Assembly (NCBI GenBank): GCA_003260025.2
Contig: QFZU02000027.1
Location: 1 to 64,000 of the forward strand
Length of the DNA: 64,000 nt
Reading direction: 5' to 3'
Origin: Microbispora triticiradicis
GTDB lineage: Bacteria; Actinomycetota; Actinomycetes; Streptosporangiales; Streptosporangiaceae
This document shows, piece by piece, positions 1-7,355 of this stretch (the first letter of the stretch is position 1; every line of letters begins with the position of its first letter). The notes below the pieces were generated by a model, which saw nothing but the letters and a program-made list of their open reading frames with translations, searched no databases and was not told the DNA's origin. The translations under genes were made by a program, and so were the position numbers.

Positions 1-537
1 GAAGAGCCGCAGCCGGGCACGCGGCCGTCCGGCGCGCCCGGCGCGCCCGGCGGGCCGCGGAGCGGGCCGCCTGCCGCTGAGGCCATCAAGCGGCACGTCA
101 AGGCGTATCCCCCGCTCGCTTGCTCGCTGCCTTGGGAGAAGTTCAACGGCCCCCTCCGTACACACAACCTGCTCTTCCGCTGGACGGACGACAAGTTCAT
201 CCGGGCGCGCGGCTACAGCGAACTCGTCTGGAAGCCCTCCCTCGTCGCGGCCGGCGTCATCCCGGATGCCGAGAAGGACGCCCGAGCGCGGAAGCGCTTC
301 ACGACCTCACGGAAGGAAGGCCTTCACCAGCTCCGGCACTACTACGCCAGCGTCATGCTCGCGGGTGGCGTCTCCGTGAAGGAACTCGCCGAGTATCTCG
401 GCCACGCCGACCCCGGCTTCACACTCCGGGTGTACGCCCACATGATGCCCGGCTCCCACGACCGAGCCCGCAAGGCCATCGACGACCGCCTGTTCCGTCC
501 CCGCGCCGTCTCCGGCGACCAGGTCGCCACGGGGTAG
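1..537 (+). CDS. Tyrosine recombinase (integrase), C-terminal part, truncated by window edge
   Basis: The frame is open from the first base, so the N-terminal core-binding domain lies outside the window. The visible 178 codons hold the end of the phage-integrase catalytic domain: the box II motif HQLRH (about residues 111-115), then GHAD, and the nucleophile tyrosine in RVYAHMM (about residue 145). The C-terminal tail after the tyrosine is short and typical of actinomycete integrative plasmids and ICEs. Integrases usually sit at the edge of their element, so the junction with host DNA is expected just left of the acyl-CoA dehydrogenase gene. A strong terminator follows the stop codon. Whether the gene is intact upstream cannot be seen. 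Confidence 0.85.
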   Translation, partial: EEPQPGTRPSGAPGAPGGPRSGPPAAEAIKRHVKAYPPLACSLPWEKFNGPLRTHNLLFRWTDDKFIRARGYSELVWKPSLVAAGVIPDAEKDARARKRFTTSRKEGLHQLRHYYASVMLAGGVSVKELAEYLGHADPGFTLRVYAHMMPGSHDRARKAIDDRLFRPRAVSGDQVATG

Positions 538-553
538 CGCCTCGAAAGTACAC

Positions 554-595
554 GAGCCACCGGCGACGAAACCCGCCCGGTGGCTCTTCGCTTTT
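554..595 (+). terminator. Rho-independent terminator of the integrase gene
   Basis: Perfect 10-bp stem gagccaccgg (554-563) with ccggtggctc (577-586), 13-nt loop, then a T-rich tail (ttcgctttt). It lies 17 nt after the integrase stop codon. Confidence 0.8.
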
Positions 596-683
596 CGTGA
601 CTACAGATGGTCACCCTGGGTGAGCGCGGGCGCGTCCCGCTGATGGACGTTGACGATCACAGCCAAACACGTTCGGCAGCTCT

Positions 684-703
684 CACGGAACAGCCACGGA
701 ACA
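684..703 (+). repeat. Direct repeat cacggaaca x2, possible integrase arm sites
   Basis: The 9-mer cacggaaca occurs at 684-692 and 695-703, 11 bp apart, in the gap between the integrase and host-type DNA. Paired short repeats one helical turn apart resemble arm-type sites of tyrosine integrases. This is inference; no core att duplication is visible because the other end of the element is outside the window. Confidence 0.25.
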
Positions 704-739
704 AGATCTATTAGAGGCTCCGAATCGGACATGACGTAT

Positions 740-770
740 CCCGCCTCCCGAGTGCGGCAGGCGGGGTTTT
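740..770 (+). terminator. Terminator reading rightward at the element/host junction
   Basis: Stem cccgcct (740-746) / aggcggg (759-765) followed by TTTT on the plus strand. It ends just before the minus-strand acyl-CoA dehydrogenase stop codon. The T-run is on the plus strand only, so it would stop transcription leaving the integrated element rather than the dehydrogenase transcript. Confidence 0.55.
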
Positions 771-783
771 CGCTGCTCAAGGG

Positions 784-1947
784 CTACTTGAGGAGCTGGC
801 GGGCCATGACCATGCGCTGGATCTGGTTGGTGCCCTCGTAGATCTGGGTGATCTTGGCGTCGCGCATCATGCGCTCGACGGGGAAGTCGCGGGTGTAGCC
901 GTACCCGCCGAGGAGCTGGACGGCGTCGGTGGTGATCTCCATGGCGGCGTCGGAGGCGGCGCACTTGGCGGCGCTGGAGAAGAACGTGAGGTCCTTGACC
1001 GGCGTGCCGTTCATGGCCAGTTCCGACTTGGCCGCGGCGGCGTAGGTGAGCTGGCGGGCGGCCTCCAGCTTCATCGCCATGTCGGCGACCATGAACTGCA
1101 GGCCCTGGAAGTCGGCGATCCGCTTGCCGAACTGCTTGCGCTCCTTGACGTACCCGATCGCGTGGTCCAGCGCGCCCTGGGCGATGCCGAGCGCCTGCGC
1201 GGCGATGGTGATGCGGGTGTGGTCCAGGGTGGCGAGGGCGGTCTTGAAGCCGGTGCCCGGCTCGCCGATCATCCGGGACTCGGGGATCCGCACGTTCTCC
1301 AGGATGACCTGGCGGGTGGGCGAGCCCTTGATGCCCAGTTTCTTCTCCTTGGGCCCGAACGAGACGCCCTCGTCGTCCTTCTCGACCACGAACGCGGAGA
1401 TGCCGCGTGCGCCGGCCGACGGGTGGGTCACGGCCATGACCGTGTAGTACTCCGACACGCCCGCGTTGGTGATCCACATCTTGGTGCCGTTGAGCACGTA
1501 GTGGTCGCCGTCGCGCTCGGCCCTGGTCTTCATCGCGGCGGCGTCCGAGCCGGCCTCCGGCTCCGACAGGGCGTAGGAGAACATCGCCTCCCCCGCCGCG
1601 ACCGGTCGCAGGTAGCGCTGCTTGAGGTCCTCGGACGCCGACAGCAGTAGCGGCACGGTGCCCAGCTTGTTGACGGCCGGGATGAGGGAGGACGAGGCGC
1701 AGGCGCGGGCGACCTCCTCGATCACGATCACAGTCGCCAGGGCGTCGGCCCCCGCACCGCCGTACGCCTCGGGGATGTGCACGGCCTGCAGGTCGGCCGC
1801 GACGAGGTCCTTGTAGACCTCCCAGGGGAACTCCTCGTTCTCGTCCGCCGCCGCGGCTCGCGGGGCGATCTTCTCGTCGGCGAGGGCCCGGACGGTCTCC
1901 CGGAGCATCTCGTGCTCCTCGGCGGGGGCGTAGAGAGGGAAGCTCAT
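784..1947 (-). CDS. Acyl-CoA dehydrogenase
   Basis: 387 residues, the usual length for FAD-dependent acyl-CoA dehydrogenases, which introduce an alpha,beta double bond into acyl-CoA. The first family signature appears as SEPEAGSD (about 128-135) and the second as QLLGGYGYTRDF near residue 340. The catalytic glutamate is in YEGTNQIQ near the C-terminus. An IYEGT-type Glu at this place is typical of short-chain or branched-chain enzymes (IVD/SCAD group); the substrate cannot be fixed from sequence. The ATG at 1947 has no Shine-Dalgarno but lies 6 nt after a TAGTAT box, so the mRNA is probably leaderless. An 8-bp inverted repeat overlaps the promoter. The neighbouring ugd gene is divergent. Confidence 0.93.
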   Translation of the reverse strand: MSFPLYAPAEEHEMLRETVRALADEKIAPRAAAADENEEFPWEVYKDLVAADLQAVHIPEAYGGAGADALATVIVIEEVARACASSSLIPAVNKLGTVPLLLSASEDLKQRYLRPVAAGEAMFSYALSEPEAGSDAAAMKTRAERDGDHYVLNGTKMWITNAGVSEYYTVMAVTHPSAGARGISAFVVEKDDEGVSFGPKEKKLGIKGSPTRQVILENVRIPESRMIGEPGTGFKTALATLDHTRITIAAQALGIAQGALDHAIGYVKERKQFGKRIADFQGLQFMVADMAMKLEAARQLTYAAAAKSELAMNGTPVKDLTFFSSAAKCAASDAAMEITTDAVQLLGGYGYTRDFPVERMMRDAKITQIYEGTNQIQRMVMARQLLK

Positions 1948-1953
1948 GACGCG

Positions 1954-1988
1954 ATACTAGGACGTCCGACTGGAAAGTTACCAGTCGG
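1954..1988 (-). promoter_or_regulatory. Promoter and inverted-repeat operator of the acyl-CoA dehydrogenase
   Basis: On the minus strand, TAGTAT (1959-1954) ends 6 nt before the ATG at 1947, fitting a leaderless -10 box. Upstream lies a perfect 8-bp inverted repeat, CCGACTGG (1966-1973) / CCAGTCGG (1981-1988), spaced 7 nt, covering the -35 zone. The layout fits a dimeric repressor, for example of the TetR family common for fatty-acid genes; no regulator gene is adjacent. Confidence 0.55.
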
Positions 1989-2056
1989 TACAGCAGCCTT
2001 CCTGACAGAGTGCCCTGACAGGGGCCGTAATGCCCGAAGCGCCCGGGACGCATCGA

Positions 2057-2111
2057 CCACCTGGGCATTTGGCCGTACCGTTGGGGCCAAGGCCGCGGTT
2101 TGCCCAGGTGG
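2057..2111 (+). promoter_or_regulatory. Nested hairpin in the leader of ugd
   Basis: Outer arms CCACCTGGGCA (2057-2067) and TGCCCAGGTGG (2101-2111) are a perfect 11-bp inverted repeat. Inside, TTGGCC (2069-2074) pairs with GGCCAA (2085-2090). No T-run follows, so it is not a classical terminator. It ends 68 nt before the ugd GTG and could be a structured 5' leader or a DNA cruciform. Confidence 0.4.
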
Positions 2112-2179
2112 CTGCTCGGGCAGATGACAGGGCCGGTACCATGCCAGATCACGAAGAGTCGGCAAGAGGGGAGCCTGCC

Positions 2180-3493
2180 GTGCCGTACCGCCTCACCGTG
2201 CTGGGGACCGGCTACCTGGGTGCCACGCACGCGGCCTGCATGGCGGAGCTGGGCTTCGAGGTGCTCGGTCTGGACGTGGACGAGAGCAAGATCGAACGAC
2301 TGCGGCGCGGCGAGCTGCCGATCCACGAGCCCGGGCTCGAGGAGGTCCTGCGCCGCAACCTCGACTCGGGCAGGCTGCGCTTCACCACCTCCTACGAGGA
2401 GGTCGCGAAGTTCGGCGACGTCCACTTCGTCTGCGTGGGCACGCCGCAGAAGAAGGGCGAGCGCGCCGCCGACGTCTCCTATCTCGACGCGGTCGTCGAG
2501 TCGCTGGCCCCCCACCTGGACCGCGAGTGCCTGGTCGTGGGCAAGTCGACGGTCCCCGTCGGCACCGCCGAGCGCCTGGCCGAGAAGCTCGTACGGCTCG
2601 CGCCCGCCGGCACGCAGGCCGAGCTGGCCTGGAACCCCGAGTTCCTGCGCGAGGGCTTCGCCGTGCAGGACACCCTCAAGCCGGACCGGATCGTGCTCGG
2701 AGTGGCCTCCGAACGGGCCGAGAAGATCCTGCGGGACGTCTACGCCCCGCTCGGCGAGGTGCCGATCGTGGTGACCGACTTCCCCACGGCCGAACTGGTC
2801 AAGTCGGCCGCGAACGCGTTCCTGGCCACCAAGATCTCGTTCATCAACGCGATGGCGGAGGTCTGCGAGGCCGCCGGCGGCGACGTCACGCAGTTGTCGG
2901 CGGCGTTGTCGTACGACGACCGGATCGGCGGCAGGTACCTCAACCCCGGCCTCGGCTTCGGCGGCGGATGCCTGCCCAAGGACATCAGGGCGTTCACCGC
3001 CCGGGCGGACGAACTAGGCGCCGGCCACGCGCTCGCCTTCCTGCGGGAGGTCGACGAGATCAACCTGCGGCGCCGCGCCCGGATGGTCGGCCTCGCCGCC
3101 GAGGCCCTCGGTGGCTCGTTCGACGGCCGGAGGGTGGCGGTGCTGGGCGCGGCCTTCAAGCCCGACTCCGACGACATCCGCGACTCGCCCGCCCTGTACG
3201 TCGCGGTGAAGATCGCCGAGCAGGGCGGGCTGGTGACGCTCTACGACCCCGCGGCCCTGGCCAACGCGCGGGCCGCCCATCCCCACCTCGGGTACGCCGG
3301 GTCGGCCCTGGAGGCCGCGAGCGGAGCCGAGGCCGTGCTGCTGCTCACCGAGTGGCGGGAGTTCGTCGCGCTCGACCCCGAGGACCTGGGAGCGGTCGTC
3401 GCCGCCCGGGTCATCGTCGACGGCCGCAACGCCCTCGACGCGGAGACGTGGCGGGGCGCGGGCTGGGACTACCGGGCGCTCGGCCGCCCCTGA
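2180..3493 (+). CDS. ugd: UDP-glucose 6-dehydrogenase family protein
   Basis: 437 residues. The N-terminal Rossmann domain has the dinucleotide motif VLGTGYLG (about 6-13). The central region contains NPEFLREG and the catalytic-cysteine signature GFGGGCLPKD near residue 260, and the C-terminal UDP-binding domain is complete. Members oxidise UDP-glucose (or GDP-mannose / UDP-ManNAc relatives) twice with NAD to the uronate, feeding cell-surface glycans. The GTG at 2180 was chosen because AAGAGGGGA precedes it by about 8 nt and the Rossmann strand starts at once. In-frame ATG codons at 2141 and 2030 have no such site and overlap the leader hairpin. The gene converges on purE. Confidence 0.88.
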   Translation: MPYRLTVLGTGYLGATHAACMAELGFEVLGLDVDESKIERLRRGELPIHEPGLEEVLRRNLDSGRLRFTTSYEEVAKFGDVHFVCVGTPQKKGERAADVSYLDAVVESLAPHLDRECLVVGKSTVPVGTAERLAEKLVRLAPAGTQAELAWNPEFLREGFAVQDTLKPDRIVLGVASERAEKILRDVYAPLGEVPIVVTDFPTAELVKSAANAFLATKISFINAMAEVCEAAGGDVTQLSAALSYDDRIGGRYLNPGLGFGGGCLPKDIRAFTARADELGAGHALAFLREVDEINLRRRARMVGLAAEALGGSFDGRRVAVLGAAFKPDSDDIRDSPALYVAVKIAEQGGLVTLYDPAALANARAAHPHLGYAGSALEAASGAEAVLLLTEWREFVALDPEDLGAVVAARVIVDGRNALDAETWRGAGWDYRALGRP

Positions 3494-3569
3494 TCAGGCT
3501 CCCCGTACAGCGTCAGGCTCTCCGTACAGAGTCAGGCTCCCCGTGTGGGGTCGGACTCTCCGTGAAGGG
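3494..3569. repeat. 19-bp tandem repeat, four copies, at the ugd/purE convergent junction
   Basis: Units begin at 3494, 3513, 3532 and 3551 with consensus gtcaggctcyccgtacagn. The first two copies are almost identical, the last two drift. The array starts right after the ugd stop codon and runs into the purE 3' end; the third unit supplies the purE stop codon. Nineteen is not a multiple of three, so slippage would change the PurE tail. Confidence 0.8.
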
Positions 3570-4059
3570 CGGCGGCCTCGGCGCGGAGGCGCTCGCCCTT
3601 GGCGTGCGCCTGGTCGCGCAGGGCGACCTGGAACTCCTCCATCCGCCGCCGCAGTCCCTCGTCGGCCGCGGCCAGGATCCGTACGGCGAGCAGTCCCGCG
3701 TTCCGGGCGCCGCCGACGGCGACGGTCGCCACGGGCACCCCGGCCGGCATCTGGACGATCGACAGCAGCGAGTCCATCCCGTCGAGATACTTGAGCGGCA
3801 CCGGGACGCCGATCACCGGCAGCGGGGTGACGGAGGCCAGCATCCCCGGCAGGTGGGCGGCGCCGCCCGCCCCGGCGATGATCACCTTCAGTCCGCGCCC
3901 GGCCGCACGGGAGCCGTACTCGATCATCTCGGCCGGCATCCGGTGCGCGGAGACCACGTCGGCCTCGAAGGACACGCCGAACTCGGCGACCGCCTCGGCG
4001 GCCAGGCGCATCACCGGCCAGTCCGAGTCGCTCCCCATGACGATCCCGACGTCAGGCAT
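3532..4059 (-). CDS. purE: N5-carboxyaminoimidazole ribonucleotide mutase
   Basis: 175 residues. Class I PurE moves the carboxylate of N5-CAIR to C4 to give CAIR in de novo purine synthesis. The N-terminal nucleotide-binding motif MGSDSDWP (8-15), the catalytic SAHRMP loop (about 37-42) and the GGAAHLPGM motif are present. The start overlaps purK by 8 bp, so PurK, which makes N5-CAIR, and PurE are translated together. The last ten residues are encoded inside a 19-bp tandem repeat, and the tail after the conserved core looks unconserved. Confidence 0.96.
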   Translation of the reverse strand: MPDVGIVMGSDSDWPVMRLAAEAVAEFGVSFEADVVSAHRMPAEMIEYGSRAAGRGLKVIIAGAGGAAHLPGMLASVTPLPVIGVPVPLKYLDGMDSLLSIVQMPAGVPVATVAVGGARNAGLLAVRILAAADEGLRRRMEEFQVALRDQAHAKGERLRAEAAALHGESDPTRGA

Positions 4060-5230
4060 CCACGGGTCCTCTCAGGCAGGTGACGGCGTGGTGGGCGCGG
4101 GCCCGCACCTCGTCGAGGTCGGTGCCGAGGGCCGTGACGTGCCCGATCTTGCGGCCGGGCCGCACGTCCTTGCCATAGAAATGGATCTTGATACCCGGGT
4201 CGTTGGCCAGCACGTGCTCGTACCGGGAGTACACGTCCGGGTCGGGCCCGCCGAGCAGGTTGGCCATGACGACGACCGGCGCGGTCATCGACGGCGACCC
4301 GAGCGGCAGGTTCAGCACGGCCCGCAGGTGCTGCTCGAACTGGGACGTACGCGCGCCCTCGATCGTCCAGTGGCCGCTGTTGTGCGGGCGCATGGCCAGC
4401 TCGTTGACCACGAGGCCGGTCTTGGTGACGAACATCTCGACCGCGAGGAGCCCGGTAACGCCGAGGTCGCGCGCGATGGTGAGCGCGACGCGCTGGGCGT
4501 ACGCCGCCTCCTCCTCGCCGAGGCCCGGCGCGGGGGCGATGACCTCGACGCAGATCCCGTCCTGCTGGACCGTCTCCACGACGGGGTAGCTGACGCCCTG
4601 GCCGTGCGGCGACCGGGCGACCAGCACGGCGATCTCCCGCTCGAACGGGACGAACGCCTCGGCCATCAGGTCCACGCCGGTGGCGAGCGCCGCTCGCGCC
4701 TCTTCCGGAGACGAGCAGACCCACACGCCCCGGCCGTCGTACCCGCCGCGGACCGCCTTCAGCACCACCGGCCAGCCGTGCTCCGCGGCGAACGCCTCGA
4801 CGCCGGCCAGGTCGTCGACGCGGGCCCAGGCGGGACAGGGCGCGCCGATCGCGGTGAGCCGCTCGCGCATCACCGCCTTGTCCTGCGCGTGGACGAGCGC
4901 GTCGGCGCCGGGGTGTACGGCGTGCCCGTCGGCGGCCAGGGCCCGGATGTGCCCGGTCGGCACATGCTCGTGGTCGAAGGTGACGGCGTCGCACCCCTTG
5001 GCGAACTCCCGCAGGTCGGCGAGGTCGCGGTAGTCGCCCAGGTGGGTGTCCACGATGACCTTGGCGGCGCTCTCGTCGCGGGCGTTCGCCAGCACGCGCA
5101 ACTCGATGCCGAGCGCGATCGCGGCCTGCTGGGTCATCCGGGCGAGCTGACCCGCGCCGACCATGCCTACGACGGGGCCCGCAACAGGGTCTGCCACGGG
5201 CCGGGAAGGGGAATCCTTCGGGCTGTTCAC
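4052..5230 (-). CDS. purK: N5-carboxyaminoimidazole ribonucleotide synthase
   Basis: 392 residues of an ATP-grasp ligase that joins bicarbonate to AIR with ATP. The pre-ATP-grasp motif [11 protein letters not shown] lies near residue 22, FDHEHVP near 85, the ATP-grasp glycine loop RGGYDGRG near 160, and the C-terminal [14 protein letters not shown] is the metal/ATP site. It overlaps purE. The GTG start has no Shine-Dalgarno, but TAGGCT sits 8 nt upstream, so a leaderless transcript is likely. The first 18 residues are a low-complexity extension ([12 protein letters not shown]). Confidence 0.96.
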   Translation of the reverse strand: MNSPKDSPSRPVADPVAGPVVGMVGAGQLARMTQQAAIALGIELRVLANARDESAAKVIVDTHLGDYRDLADLREFAKGCDAVTFDHEHVPTGHIRALAADGHAVHPGADALVHAQDKAVMRERLTAIGAPCPAWARVDDLAGVEAFAAEHGWPVVLKAVRGGYDGRGVWVCSSPEEARAALATGVDLMAEAFVPFEREIAVLVARSPHGQGVSYPVVETVQQDGICVEVIAPAPGLGEEEAAYAQRVALTIARDLGVTGLLAVEMFVTKTGLVVNELAMRPHNSGHWTIEGARTSQFEQHLRAVLNLPLGSPSMTAPVVVMANLLGGPDPDVYSRYEHVLANDPGIKIHFYGKDVRPGRKIGHVTALGTDLDEVRARAHHAVTCLRGPVDA

Positions 5231-5238
5231 GACAGGTC

Positions 5239-5244
5239 AGCCTA
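5239..5244 (-). promoter_or_regulatory. -10 box of purKE (leaderless)
   Basis: TAGGCT on the minus strand, 8 nt before the purK GTG; no Shine-Dalgarno lies between them. Confidence 0.5.
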
Positions 5245-5320
5245 CCTATTGCCCGCGCGTAAGCCCGCCACGGCCCAGGCGTCAGCTCGCCCGATCAGTC
5301 CGCGCCGCCGGCCCGCCCCG

Positions 5321-6292
5321 TCAGCCGGAGCCCTCGGTGATGTCGGCCAGGACCCGGCGCATGCCCACGGTCCTCATCCTGTTGTCCCCGGCCACCCTGG
5401 TGGCGAGCAGCACGATCTCCGCACCCGTCACGGTCTTCGGCGCGCCGCCGGTGAAGGCGCGCACGTCGGACGCGCCGTAGCGCCGATGGGCGAGGGAGGA
5501 GCGCCCCGGGCCGGGCTTCTGGGTGAAGACGAGGCGCAGCGCGTGGAACACCAGGGCCCCGCCGTCCGGCAGGGCCAGCGCGCGGGCCGGCCCCTCGATG
5601 CGTACGTCGGTGGACAGGCGGTCGGGACGGACCCTGCCGGGCGCCCGGACCAGTTCGCCGAGCAGGGCGCGCATGGGGTCGCCGGAGACGAAGCGGACCC
5701 CGCTCACCCCCGCGGGATCGGTCAGGAAGGCGACGTGCCGGGTGGACACGAGGCGAGCCCCGACCCAGGCGGCGTCCACGATCTCGCCCTCCGCCTCGGG
5801 CGCGTCGCCCGCGAGCGGGATCGGCCCGGCGCCGAGCCGCCACGCCCCGTCCGTGCGTACGAAGACGAAGTAGGCCGGGGTGGGCTTGCGGGCCAGGACG
5901 GCGAACCAGGGGTCGTCCTCGCCGTCCTCATGCGCCGGGATCAGGAACTCCGGATCCCCGTACGCGTCGAGGCCGGGCGCGGAGCGATCCTTTCGGCCCG
6001 CCGCGCAGACTCGGCTCCCGATCGTCTTCTCCGCCCACGTCGTGAACCGCTCGATCCCGGCGCAGTCTCCGTCCCTCCAGGCCGCGGCGAGCTCGCCGAG
6101 CCCGCCGAAGGCCGCCTCGGCGTCGGACCGGGCGATCTCGACCGTCGCCGGGGAGGTCTCCTCGGGATCGGCCGGGGTCTGCCGGGCGCCCTCGGTTCCG
6201 CACCCCGCGAGCAGGATCGCGAGCAGGACCGCAGGCAGGAGGCGGCGGAGGACGCGGCTCGGCAGCCGAGCCCCGAAGGTACGACGAACCAC
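5321..6292 (-). CDS. Putative lipoprotein of unknown function
   Basis: 323 residues with an Arg-rich n-region, hydrophobic core and lipobox LLAGC (Cys about 31), so it is probably an extracytoplasmic membrane-anchored lipoprotein. The mature part is acidic after the Cys (TPADPEETSP) and carries one folded region with several Trp and aromatic positions (WFAVLARK, YFVFVRTDGAWRLG) resembling actinobacterial lipoprotein domains of unknown function. The GTG start is preceded by GAGAGGGGG 8 nt upstream. It lies downstream of gtrA in divergent orientation and 90 bp from the purK start on the same strand. No enzyme motif is recognisable. Confidence 0.7.
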   Translation of the reverse strand: MVRRTFGARLPSRVLRRLLPAVLLAILLAGCGTEGARQTPADPEETSPATVEIARSDAEAAFGGLGELAAAWRDGDCAGIERFTTWAEKTIGSRVCAAGRKDRSAPGLDAYGDPEFLIPAHEDGEDDPWFAVLARKPTPAYFVFVRTDGAWRLGAGPIPLAGDAPEAEGEIVDAAWVGARLVSTRHVAFLTDPAGVSGVRFVSGDPMRALLGELVRAPGRVRPDRLSTDVRIEGPARALALPDGGALVFHALRLVFTQKPGPGRSSLAHRRYGASDVRAFTGGAPKTVTGAEIVLLATRVAGDNRMRTVGMRRVLADITEGSG

Positions 6293-6530
6293 GTTGAAGG
6301 CCCCCTCTCCACAACGGCACGCCCCGCGCGAAGTGATCCAGTGGGGCGAGAGCGTAGTGCGAAGAGCGCCGTCAAATACCAGATGACGGGATTTTCCATG
6401 AAATGTTCTTCGGCGACCTGCGGCGGAGCGGGGAGAGGTTGTGCTACTACCCTTGTTTGTGCCACCGGCGGGTAGCCTGAGAGGACCTCGCCGCCGACCA
6501 GGCCGCAGATCAGGAAGGACCGAGCGGGAC

Positions 6531-7202
6531 GTGCAGTTTCTACGACGCGCCTACGAGCGGTTCGCCACGCTCATCCATGAGTTGATCAAGTTCGGAGCGG
6601 TGGGCGCGATCGCGTTCGTCATCGACTTCTTCGGCGCCAACCTGCTGACCTTCGGCCTCGACGTCGGCCCGATGAAATCCAAGGTCATCTCCACGGTCGT
6701 CGCCACCACCTTCGCCTACGCGGGCAACCGCTTCTGGACCTACCGGCATCGCCAGCAGAGCGGCCTGAGGCGGGAGTACATCCTCTTCTTCCTGCTCAAC
6801 GGCATCGCGCTGATCCCTCCGATGATCACCATCGGATTCCGGACCTACACGCTCGGCATGCACGACCTGCTGAGCTACAACGTCGCCCAGATCATCGGTG
6901 TGGTCATCGGCACGCTGTTCCGCTTCTGGTCGTACAAGAAGTGGGTGTTCCTCGCGGTCCCGGAGCCGGTCGAGAGCGAAGGGCCCACCGTGGGCGCCGG
7001 GGCACTGGTCGCCTCCGGCACGAAGGCCGACTCTCAGAAGACCGGCCCCCAGAAGGCCGGATCCGAGAAGATCGGCCCTCTGAAGACCGGCCCGCAAAAG
7101 TCCGGAGCGAAGACCGGCAAGAAGGCCCGGGCGAAGGCGGGAGCGAGAGCGGCCGTCAAGGCGGACGTCCCGGCGCAGCCCGACCCGATCACCGCCCGCT
7201 GA
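6531..7202 (+). CDS. GtrA-family membrane protein with Lys-rich repeat tail
   Basis: 223 residues. Four predicted membrane helices (about 16-38, 45-65, 82-100, 112-132) make a GtrA/DPMS domain. Such small proteins help move lipid-linked sugars across the membrane or partner a glycosyltransferase. Conserved GNRFWTY and RFWSYKKWVF motifs end helices 2 and 4. The GTG at 6531 follows AGGAAGGA; a longer in-frame start at 6441 adds an unconserved Arg-rich stretch. The C-terminal ~75 residues are basic and contain five 5-residue repeats of the type (P/S)(Q/E/L)K(T/A/I/S)G followed by a KKARAKAGARAAVK tail, unusual for the family. Confidence 0.82.
   Translation: MQFLRRAYERFATLIHELIKFGAVGAIAFVIDFFGANLLTFGLDVGPMKSKVISTVVATTFAYAGNRFWTYRHRQQSGLRREYILFFLLNGIALIPPMITIGFRTYTLGMHDLLSYNVAQIIGVVIGTLFRFWSYKKWVFLAVPEPVESEGPTVGAGALVASGTKADSQKTGPQKAGSEKIGPLKTGPQKSGAKTGKKARAKAGARAAVKADVPAQPDPITAR
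7021..7113 (+). repeat. 15-bp in-frame repeat in the gtrA tail
   Basis: Degenerate 15-bp units (cagaagaccggcccc type), about five copies, encode the Lys-Gly repeats of the GtrA C-terminus. All length steps are multiples of three. Confidence 0.6.
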
Positions 7203-7355
7203 CCGGTCTCCCCTTCTCCAGCTCGACCCGCCGCGCTCCGTCCTGCCGCGCTCCGGCCTGCCACCGGCCGGCCGGGTCCGCCGTCCTCGGCTTCACACCG
7301 CTCCGGCTCAGCGCGCGTCCCGGGGCCTCCCCGCACTCCAGGCGTACGGACGCGG

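Noticed and set aside
700-740. Possible tRNA fragment (ggctccgaatcgga) as an attachment site
   Set aside because: The arms do not pair as a T-arm, the loop lacks TTCGA, and no other tRNA part is present.
2030-2179. Upstream starts of ugd at 2030 and 2141
   Set aside because: They would put the leader hairpin inside the gene and add residues before the Rossmann strand; the GTG at 2180 has a good ribosome site.
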